Program-made: the position numbers and the translations under genes | Notes under the pieces: generated by a model | Databases searched by the model: none | What the model saw: only the letters and a program-made list of their open reading frames with translations | Told to the model about the DNA's origin: nothing | Assembly: GCA_021827225.1 (NCBI GenBank) | Contig: JAKAXG010000059.1 | Location: forward strand, 1 to 11,858 | DNA length: 11,858 bases | From: Actinomycetes bacterium | Lineage (GTDB): Bacteria > Actinomycetota > Acidimicrobiia > Acidimicrobiales > Palsa-688 | Reading direction: 5' to 3' | Part shown: positions 1 through 5,395 of the stretch, in pieces | Numbering within the stretch: the first letter of the stretch is position 1 | Layout: every line of letters begins with the position of its first letter

Positions 1-151
1 CGGCGCCGGCTGCCCGGTCACCGGCCGGGTCTTCTACAGCTTCGGCGGCGTCATCGCCCCGATGGCCGGCTGGGCCAAGCAACCGGAGATGGCCCGACCG
101 GACCGCTGGACCATCGCCGACATCGAGGAGCAGCTGCCGCCTCTCCTCTGA
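1..151 (+). CDS. C-terminal end of a probable SDR-family oxidoreductase (partial)
   Basis: This is the last 49 codons of a gene that starts before the window; the frame begins at base 2 and ends at the TGA at 149-151. The visible peptide has a VTGRVFYSFGG segment followed by GW and, about 20 residues later, RWTIADIEEQLPPLL. A VTG-x-VF-x-GG segment close to the C-terminus, followed by a short tail containing a W-T/D-x-x-E helix, resembles actinobacterial short-chain dehydrogenases (FabG/HSD17B4-like), where it follows the last strand of the Rossmann fold. The catalytic Ser-Tyr-Lys region and the NAD(P) site lie outside the window, so the substrate cannot be told. Codon use is strongly GC3, as expected for a real gene. 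It converges on the minus-strand gene with only one base between the stop codons. The family call is tentative. Confidence 0.45.
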   Translation, partial: GAGCPVTGRVFYSFGGVIAPMAGWAKQPEMARPDRWTIADIEEQLPPLL

Positions 152-152
152 G

Positions 153-755
153 CTAGGGGGCGCCCCCGCCGGCGACCGGGCAACCGGGGCGGTGGGCGTC
201 CGGCCGGTCCACCAGCGCCCCGCACTCGGCGCAGACGAGCGGGGCCAGGCAGGCCGCCTCGCCGCCCTCGTCCGCCGCCGGCGGGGGGACCCGGTAGAAG
301 TCGATGCGGAAGCTCACCTCTTCCTCGTCGAACTCGACGTGATGGGTCATCGCCGGCGGGATCGCCTGCGACGATCCGGCCTCCAGGTCCACCCGGTCCC
401 CGATGGACCAGCCGTCGGCGCCGGGCACGAAGATCAGCCGGCCGGCGGTGACCCGCAGGCGCCCCCACGTGCCGGCGCCCAGGCGGTGGTCCCGCCGCAG
501 CCCGGCGGGTGCCGACGTCGGGTCCCACTCGGCGCTGGAGCGGACGAACTCGAGGCCCTCCGGCATCTCCGCCCGGTCGCACAGCGGGCACTCGAGCGGG
601 GCGCCCAGACGGGACCGGCGGCCCTCCTCCTCCACGGCCCACGGGCGCAGCTGGAACGGCGGCCGGTGCCGGACGTGCTGGGTGTGCCCGCAGTCGAGGT
701 GGGCGACCCAGTCCCCCTCGTCGTCGCGGTGGAATCCGACCATGGCGCGCTCCAC
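153..755 (-). CDS. DUF3565-DUF1971 protein with C-terminal Cys/His cluster
   Basis: A 200-residue protein of unknown function. Residues 1-60 match the DUF3565 pattern: VGFHRDDEGDWVAHLDCGH near the start, then QHVRHRPP and, at 56-59, CPLC. The conserved Cys and His (C22, H24, H27, C56, C59) look like a metal site. Residues about 80-155 match DUF1971, the small cupin-like domain of E. coli YeaR and of some TehB proteins: GLRRDH, GTWGRLRV, and IPPAMTHHVEF with a His pair at 138-139. The tail adds C169, C175-x2-C178, H188-x3-C192, which resembles a zinc finger and is not part of either domain as I know them. The reading frame stays open to 989, inside mraZ, but GTG at 755 gives the start VERAMVGFH, which fits the usual MERAIVGFH opening of DUF3565 proteins; ATG at 743 is the alternative. 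No good Shine-Dalgarno sequence decides it. DUF1971 proteins have been linked to tellurite and nitrate/nitrite responses, but no function is proven here. It is divergent from mraZ. Confidence 0.85.
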   Translation of the reverse strand: MERAMVGFHRDDEGDWVAHLDCGHTQHVRHRPPFQLRPWAVEEEGRRSRLGAPLECPLCDRAEMPEGLEFVRSSAEWDPTSAPAGLRRDHRLGAGTWGRLRVTAGRLIFVPGADGWSIGDRVDLEAGSSQAIPPAMTHHVEFDEEEVSFRIDFYRVPPPAADEGGEAACLAPLVCAECGALVDRPDAHRPGCPVAGGGAP

Positions 756-866
756 CCCGCCCACCGTAGCCACCCCCGGCGGAACCGGTCCCTCCTCGTC
801 ACCGGTCGCTTCCCCGCTGGGGCGCGCCCGAAAGAGCGGAAATAGGGGGTGCGGGGGTGGATGTCG

Positions 867-896
867 TTGACTTTGTGGGGCGTTGGGCCATACAGT
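867..896 (+). promoter_or_regulatory. Predicted mraZ operon promoter
   Basis: TTGACT at 867-872 is a close match to a sigma-70 type -35 element, and TACAGT at 891-896 fits a -10 element of the TAnnnT type, with an 18-bp spacer. Transcription would start near 903, leaving a leader of about 54 nt before the mraZ GTG. This is the most AT-containing stretch in the intergenic region and the only good promoter I see ahead of the whole cluster. It lies inside the array of MraZ-like boxes, as expected for an autoregulated mraZ promoter. Prediction from sequence only. Confidence 0.6.
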
Positions 897-920
897 GGAG
901 CGAAGTGGCGCGAAGGGGAG
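871..920 (+). promoter_or_regulatory. Phased GTGG boxes, probable MraZ operator
   Basis: GTGG occurs at 875, 895 and 905, exactly 10 or 20 bp apart. The unit at 911-920 (AAGGGG at 913) is a one-base variant of the unit before it (AAGTGG at 903), and the skipped 885 position carries a degenerate copy beside TTGGG at 883. MraZ proteins are known to bind three or four short repeats with a TGGG or AAAGTGG core spaced by one helical turn just upstream of mraZ. The array here overlaps the spacer, the -10 element and the likely start site, which suits repression or autoregulation. A GTGG at 857 is out of phase and I do not count it. Confidence 0.7.
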
Positions 921-956
921 GGGCCCTGAGGCCACGAGGACGGAGTTAGGTGGCAA

Positions 957-1433
957 GTGGCGACGAGGTTCGTTGGGAGGTACGAGCACTCCCTGGACGG
1001 CAAGGGCCGGGTGATACTCCCGGCTCGCTTCCGTTCGAGCTTCGACACCCTCGCGCTGGTCTCGAAGTACAACGAGCGCTGCCTGGCCATCTGGACCCCC
1101 GAGGCGTTCGACCGGAAGGCCGAGGAGATGGCCCTGCTGATGGACGGCTCACCCGAGGAGCGGGCCCGGGCCCGGGCGTGGTCCATGGGCTCGGCCGAAG
1201 TGGATCTCGACCGTCAGGGCCGGGTGGCGCTCCCGCAGTATCTCCGGGAGTTCGCCCAGCTGAGCGAGGGCAGCACCGTGCTGGTGCACGGCGCCCTCAC
1301 CCACATCGAACTGTGGAACCCGCAGGTCTGGGAGGCGCACGGCGCAGCCGGCGACGCGTCTCTGAGCGGCGGGTCCGAGTCTTTGCCGCCGGCTCCGGCC
1401 GGCGGCCCGCCAACCTCCAGCGAAGGAGTGTGA
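957..1433 (+). CDS. mraZ: Transcriptional regulator MraZ
   Basis: A DNA-binding regulator of the dcw cluster, 158 residues, slightly longer than the usual 140-150. Both SpoVT-AbrB-like half domains are complete: RYEHSLDGKGRVILPARFR around residues 9-26, and EVDLDRQGRVALPQYLR around 81-97, each with the D-x-x-GR signature (14-18 and 85-89). MraZ forms ring oligomers that bind repeated boxes in its own promoter; such boxes are present at 871-920. The GTG at 957 is the only start in this frame that gives the normal short N-terminus before GRYEHSLD; GGAG at 942-945 and AGG at 948-950 are possible ribosome binding sites, neither ideally placed. After about residue 128 the protein ends in a Gly/Ser/Pro-rich tail with no known domain, probably disordered. 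It is separated from rsmH by 182 bp, the only large gap inside the cluster. Confidence 0.96.
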   Translation: MATRFVGRYEHSLDGKGRVILPARFRSSFDTLALVSKYNERCLAIWTPEAFDRKAEEMALLMDGSPEERARARAWSMGSAEVDLDRQGRVALPQYLREFAQLSEGSTVLVHGALTHIELWNPQVWEAHGAAGDASLSGGSESLPPAPAGGPPTSSEGV

Positions 1434-1481
1434 GCTCCGACGCGTCCCACCTCCGGCTCATGCGCAGCCCTTCGACCGACA

Positions 1482-1539
1482 GGGTGGAAGTCCCCTTCTC
1501 CGCCCGCTTCCACTCCGCCGAATCGGGGAGACATCCCGA
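1482..1539 (+). promoter_or_regulatory. Tandem hairpins in the rsmH leader, candidate cis-regulatory RNA
   Basis: The mraZ-rsmH gap holds a 9-bp stem (1482-1490 with 1507-1515; core GTGGAAG/CTTCCAC, one G-U pair) closing a 16-nt pyrimidine-rich loop. It is followed by a 5-bp stem TCGGG/CCCGA (1523-1527 with 1535-1539) with a 7-nt loop. GGGGA at 1525-1529 can instead pair with TCCCC at 1491-1495 in the first loop, so a pseudoknot or switch between two folds is possible. There is no U-run, so a simple intrinsic terminator is unlikely. A structured mraW RNA motif has been reported upstream of mraW in Actinobacteria; I cannot confirm from memory that this is it. It lies within a frame that stays open into rsmH, so part of it might instead encode an N-terminal extension. 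Confidence 0.45.
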
Positions 1540-1615
1540 CGGCACGCCGGTCGAGGGGCTGCGGATGGTCCGGGGTCGGAGGTCGGCCCGCACGGTCGGC
1601 CGCGAGGTTCGTGAC

Positions 1616-2596
1616 ATGACGGGGGCTGCAGGGGACCGGCCCTTCGAGCACCGGCCGGTGATGCTCGACGAGGTGGTGGAGCTGCTGTCCGTCGCCCCGC
1701 CGGGCGTGTATCTGGACGCCACCCTCGGCGGGGCCGGCCATGCCGTGGCCCTGCTGGAGGCCGCCCCCCAGCTGCGGCTGGTCGGCCTCGACCAGGATCC
1801 CGCCGCTGAAGCGGCGGCCAGGACCGCCCTCGCCCGCTTCGGGGGGCGGGCGACGGTGGTCCGCACCCGCTTCGACCGCCTGGGCCGGGTTCTCGACGAT
1901 ATGGAGGTCGGCGGGGTGTCGGCCGCCCTGTTCGACCTCGGCGTCAGCTCACCGCAGCTCGACCGGGTCGAGCGGGGTTTCAGCTACCGCGCCGAGGCGC
2001 CTCTCGACATGCGGATGGACCCGTCGGGGCCGGTGAGCGCCGCCGATGTGGTCAACCGCTGGTCCGAGCGGGACCTGGCCAGGCTGTTCCGGGAGCACGG
2101 CGAAACCCGCTTCGCCAGCCGCATCGCCCGGTCGGTGGTGGCCCACCGACCGATCACCACGACCACGGAGCTGGCCGAGGTGGTGCGCGCCGCCATCCCG
2201 GCTGCCGCCCGCCGGACCGGGGGGCATCCGGCCCGGCGCGTCTTCCAGGCCGTCAGGGTGGCGGTCAACGAGGAACTGGCCATCCTGCCCGCCGCCCTGG
2301 ACGAGGTGCTGAGCAGGCTGTCGCCGGGCGGGAGGCTGGCCGTGCTGGCGTACCACTCGGGCGAGGACCGCATCGTGAAGGAGCGCTTCCGCCACGCTGC
2401 TACCGGAGGTTGCATCTGCCCGCCGGGGCTTCCCTGCGTCTGCGGGGCCCGGCCGACGGTCCGGCTCCTGACCAGAGGGGCCCGTCGCCCCGGCCCGGCG
2501 GAGATCGAGGCCAACCGCCGGGCGGAGAGCGCCCGGCTGCGCGCCGTGGAGGCACTGACGAACGGGGGAGAGCACACAGAAGGGGTCATCGGATGA
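1616..2596 (+). CDS. rsmH: 16S rRNA (cytosine-1402-N4)-methyltransferase RsmH (MraW)
   Basis: Uses S-adenosylmethionine to methylate N4 of C1402 in the 16S rRNA decoding centre. The product has 326 residues, close to the usual 310-315. Family motifs are in order: HRPVMLDEV (12-20), the SAM loop LDATLGGAGH (33-42), GLDQD (57-61), DLGVSSPQLD (107-116), DMRMDP (131-136), the HPARRVFQAVRVAVNEEL segment (204-221), YHSGEDRIVK (246-255) and a Cys-rich CICPPGLPCVCGA stretch (266-278) common in actinobacterial copies. YHSGED replaces the more usual YHSLED. ATG 1616 is chosen because it places HRPVML at the normal distance from the N-terminus and has GAGG 8 nt upstream. The frame is open further up: ATG 1565, ATG 1460 and a GTG at 1430 that overlaps the mraZ stop could add up to 62 residues. 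The stop overlaps the next start as ATGA. Confidence 0.97.
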   Translation: MTGAAGDRPFEHRPVMLDEVVELLSVAPPGVYLDATLGGAGHAVALLEAAPQLRLVGLDQDPAAEAAARTALARFGGRATVVRTRFDRLGRVLDDMEVGGVSAALFDLGVSSPQLDRVERGFSYRAEAPLDMRMDPSGPVSAADVVNRWSERDLARLFREHGETRFASRIARSVVAHRPITTTTELAEVVRAAIPAAARRTGGHPARRVFQAVRVAVNEELAILPAALDEVLSRLSPGGRLAVLAYHSGEDRIVKERFRHAATGGCICPPGLPCVCGARPTVRLLTRGARRPGPAEIEANRRAESARLRAVEALTNGGEHTEGVIG

Positions 2597-3450
2597 GGCG
2601 CGAGACCGGCCAGCGGGACGGGCGGACCGGCGGCGGGGTGCCGCGCCGGCTGACGCCCTCGGAGAGCAGAGCCCGGGCTGCGGCCCGGTTGACCGGCGCG
2701 CCGTCCGGCGCCGACACCGTGCGGCGCCGGACGTCCGAAGCCGCCCGGGCGGCGGACCGGGCGTCGCTCGACCGTCCTGACAGCCGGCCGGCCCGGCGGA
2801 CGGCCCCGCAGCCGGGGGAGAGGCGGGCGGCCGAGAGCCGCTCGGCGCGCCGCCAGCCGGCGGAGCAGCGGTCACCGGAGAGCCGGTCGCCGCGACCGCC
2901 CAGCCGGGCCCGGGCCATCGCCGATCCCTCGGCCATGGCCGGGATCTTCAGTTCCGGATCGGCCGGGCTGGCCGCCGCGCCCGCCCAGCCGGCCCCCCAG
3001 GAGCAGCCCCGGCCGCGCCACCTCAAGGTCGTTGAGCCGGGCACGCTCAGCCCCCGCCAGCGCCGGCGCCGGGCCCGGGCCGCGCTGATGGCGGTCATCG
3101 CCGCCGGCTCGTTCATCGCGTTCGCGCTCGTGTACCTGCACGTCGTGCTGGCCCAGCGCCAGTTCCACATCGACCGGCTGAACAGCGACGTCGCCAAGGC
3201 CCAGACCTCCTACCAGAACTTGCGACTCCAGGTCGCGCAGCTGGGCTCCCCCCAGCAGATCATCTCCACCGCGGAGGGCCGCCTGGGCATGGTCCAACCG
3301 CAGAAGGTGATGTACCTCACGCCGCCGGCAGGCACCGCCGCCACCGGCCAGACGGCTTCCCCGGCTCCCGGCGCCTCCTCGACCGCACCGGCGCCGGCCG
3401 GCAACGCCGACTGGCCCCTGATCAAATCGCAGCTGGCAGGCGCACCGTGA
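2593..3450 (+). CDS. ftsL: FtsL-like septum protein with long Arg-rich cytoplasmic N-terminus
   Basis: A bitopic membrane protein of the divisome; FtsL pairs with a DivIC/FtsB partner and activates FtsWI. The 285 residues divide into a long N-terminal region (1-162) very rich in Arg, Ser, Ala and Pro, a basic stop RQRRRRAR (156-162), one membrane segment (about 163-187) and a heptad-like region (about 188-217) with no Pro. Then comes GRLGMVQPQKVMYL (229-242), the short conserved block that ends this family, and a Pro/Ala/Thr tail. Sequence identity in FtsL is low, so the call rests on topology, this block and the position between rsmH and ftsI. The start overlaps the rsmH stop as ATGA, with AGAAGGGG (2578-2585) 7 nt upstream; codon use in the N-terminal part is strongly GC3, so it is likely coding. 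ATG 2935 (residue 115) is a less likely alternative. Confidence 0.85.
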   Translation: MRRETGQRDGRTGGGVPRRLTPSESRARAAARLTGAPSGADTVRRRTSEAARAADRASLDRPDSRPARRTAPQPGERRAAESRSARRQPAEQRSPESRSPRPPSRARAIADPSAMAGIFSSGSAGLAAAPAQPAPQEQPRPRHLKVVEPGTLSPRQRRRRARAALMAVIAAGSFIAFALVYLHVVLAQRQFHIDRLNSDVAKAQTSYQNLRLQVAQLGSPQQIISTAEGRLGMVQPQKVMYLTPPAGTAATGQTASPAPGASSTAPAPAGNADWPLIKSQLAGAP

Positions 3451-5390
3451 CCTCACGGCCCTCTGGCGGGGGCCGGCACAACGGCGGCCGCTACAAGCCG
3501 GTTCACCGGGCGGCCCGTCGCGGGCTGGGGGCCGCCGGCCGGTCCCGGGCGTTCAAGATGCTGCTGCTGGTGGCCGTGGTGTTCGCCGTCATCTGCGCCA
3601 AGCTGGTGGCCATCCAGGGGTTCGACTCGGCCAGGTACCTGGCGGCCGGCGGCTCGGAATGGGAGCAGACCGTCACCCTCCCCGGGGAGCGGGGTGCCAT
3701 CCTGGACCGCAACGGCTACGAGCTGGCCATGTCCGTGCCGCGGACCACGATCTACGCCGATCCCCACCAGGTGAGCGACCCCGCCGCCGAGGCCTCGGCC
3801 CTCAGCCCGATCCTCGGTGTCGCCGCCTCCACCCTCCAGCAGGAGCTGAACGAGCACACCAGCTTCGTGTACCTGGCCCGCACGCTGCCCGACGCCACCG
3901 CCGAGAAGGTGGCCGCCCTCGACCTGTCCGGGATCTACAGCCTGTCCGAGCCGAAGAGGTTCTACCCGGCCGGGCAGCTGGCGTCGCCTCTCCTGGGCCT
4001 GGTGGGCACCGACGGCAGCGGCTTGAGCGGGATGGAGTACAAGTTCAACTCCCTGCTGTCGGGGCGCTCCGGCGAGGAGGTGGAGAAGACCGACCCGTGG
4101 GGCCGCCTCCTGCCCGGCGGCGTCCAGTCCTACCAGGCTCCCGTCGCCGGCCAGGACCTGGTACTCACCATCGACGAGCCGCTCCAGTACCAGGCGGAGC
4201 AGGCCCTGGCCCAGGCGCTGGTCGCCGCCCGGGCCCACCGCGGCATTGCCCTGCTGATGGACACCCGGACGGGGGACATCCTGGCCGACGCCGAGCTGGG
4301 CATACCGCGCGACGGAGGCACCGGAACCCCGGCTGTGCCCGTCCCCATACCGGCACCGCCGGGCAGCGCCGGCCCGCAGGTGCAGCCGGTGGAGGAGCCA
4401 TCGGCGACCTCCTTCACCGACGTCTACGAGCCCGGCTCGGTCAACAAGCTGATCACCATCTCGGCGGCCCTGCAGCTGGGCGTGATCCAGCCGTCCGATG
4501 ACTTCACCATCCCCAACTCCTATCCGGTGGCCGACTCCGTCTTCCACGATGCCGAGCCGCATCCCACTGAGCACTGGACCGTTACCGATATCCTGGCGAA
4601 CTCCTCCAACATCGGCACCATCCAGATCGCGCAGCGCCTCGGTCGAACCCACCTCATGAACTACATCAGTGACTACGGGCTCGGCGCCGTGACGGACATC
4701 GGATTCCCCGGTGAGAGCCGCGGCCTGCTGCCGACCTACTGGTCGGGCACCTCGATCGCCGACGTCCCGATCGGCCAGGGCATCGCGGTGACCGCCGTGC
4801 AGATGCTGGCCGCCTACAACACCGTCGCCAACGGAGGGGTGTACGTGCCGCCCCGGCTGGTCGATGCGACCATCGACGGGTCGGGCAGGGAGCACCGCCT
4901 GCCGATGGCCCCTCAGCACCGGGTGGTGTCGACCGCCGTGGCCAGGGAGATGACCACGATGCTCGACGAGGTGGTCCGGGTGGGTACCGGTACGGCGGCG
5001 AACCTCGATCCCTACACCGTGGCCGGCAAGACCGGGACCGGGCTGGTCCCCTCGCCCTACGGCGGTTACGAGTCCGGCCACTACGTCGCCAGCTTCGCCG
5101 GCTTCGTCCCGGCGGAGCAGCCGCAGATCACCGGCATGGTCGTGGTGGACGACACCCCGGACTTCGGGGCGGCGGCGTCCGCACCCACCTTCGCCACCAT
5201 CGCCCGGGACGCCCTCGAGAAGCTGAGCATCCCGCCCATGCCGAAGGAGCCGCCCGCCGCCGGCGTGCCCCTGGCGACCAGCCAGTCGGCCACCGGAGCC
5301 GGCGAGGTCGCCGGCACGCCCCTGCCCGGCCTGTCGGCCCCGGCGCCGGCCGCCGCCGGCCGCTCATCATCCGGGCCCGGCGGCGGCTGA
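3447..5390 (+). CDS. ftsI: Septal peptidoglycan transpeptidase FtsI (PBP3, class B PBP)
   Basis: Crosslinks peptidoglycan at the septum, working with the FtsW glycosyltransferase. In 647 residues there is a basic cytoplasmic tail (1-37), one membrane anchor (about 38-57), the pedestal domain starting with the RGAILDRNG motif (82-90), and a penicillin-binding transpeptidase domain. Its active-site motifs are complete: S331-V-N-K334 in YEPGSVNK, SSN at 386-388, and KTG at 528-530 in AGKTGTG. Just before the SxxK motif a Pro/Gly-rich stretch (about 289-318) stands where relatives usually have a short DPN-type segment. After the catalytic domain the protein ends in an Ala/Pro/Gly/Ser-rich tail (about 600-647) with no PASTA repeats. 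GTG 3447 overlaps the ftsL stop as GTGA, with GGCAGG (3435-3440) 6 nt upstream. The stop is 5 bp from murE. Confidence 0.97.
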   Translation: MTSRPSGGGRHNGGRYKPVHRAARRGLGAAGRSRAFKMLLLVAVVFAVICAKLVAIQGFDSARYLAAGGSEWEQTVTLPGERGAILDRNGYELAMSVPRTTIYADPHQVSDPAAEASALSPILGVAASTLQQELNEHTSFVYLARTLPDATAEKVAALDLSGIYSLSEPKRFYPAGQLASPLLGLVGTDGSGLSGMEYKFNSLLSGRSGEEVEKTDPWGRLLPGGVQSYQAPVAGQDLVLTIDEPLQYQAEQALAQALVAARAHRGIALLMDTRTGDILADAELGIPRDGGTGTPAVPVPIPAPPGSAGPQVQPVEEPSATSFTDVYEPGSVNKLITISAALQLGVIQPSDDFTIPNSYPVADSVFHDAEPHPTEHWTVTDILANSSNIGTIQIAQRLGRTHLMNYISDYGLGAVTDIGFPGESRGLLPTYWSGTSIADVPIGQGIAVTAVQMLAAYNTVANGGVYVPPRLVDATIDGSGREHRLPMAPQHRVVSTAVAREMTTMLDEVVRVGTGTAANLDPYTVAGKTGTGLVPSPYGGYESGHYVASFAGFVPAEQPQITGMVVVDDTPDFGAAASAPTFATIARDALEKLSIPPMPKEPPAAGVPLATSQSATGAGEVAGTPLPGLSAPAPAAAGRSSSGPGGG

Positions 5391-5395
5391 TACCC

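Noticed and set aside
156..167. Perfect palindrome GGGGGCGCCCCC next to the convergent stop codons, considered as a bidirectional terminator
   Set aside because: The arms leave no proper loop and there is no T-run on either side; it lies within the coding end of the minus-strand gene, so it is more likely chance in GC-rich sequence.
192..845. Plus-strand open frame of 217 codons over the DUF3565 gene and the intergenic region
   Set aside because: The opposite strand encodes recognisable DUF3565 and DUF1971 motifs; this translation is Arg/Pro/Ala/Gly-rich without motifs.
922..933. Small GGCC-CTGA-GGCC hairpin in the mraZ leader
   Set aside because: Only 4 bp and no further supporting structure; expected often in this base composition.
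434..1186. Minus-strand open frame of 250 codons running from mraZ into the DUF3565 gene in another frame
   Set aside because: It overlaps two supported genes and its translation shows no family motif.
950..1615. rsmH frame extended back to 950 through mraZ
   Set aside because: The part from 950 to 1433 is a shadow of mraZ, which has clear motifs in another frame; only the 1430-1615 part remains a possible extension.
3453..5081. Long minus-strand open frame of 542 codons opposite ftsI
   Set aside because: It is the antisense shadow of a highly GC-rich gene; the protein is low-complexity Gly/Arg/His/Val with no domain, while the plus strand has full PBP motifs.
5391..5395. Possible lost or broken murF remnant around the murE borders
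   Set aside because: The ftsI-murE gap is 5 bp and the murE-mraY junction overlaps; there is no room for a remnant.
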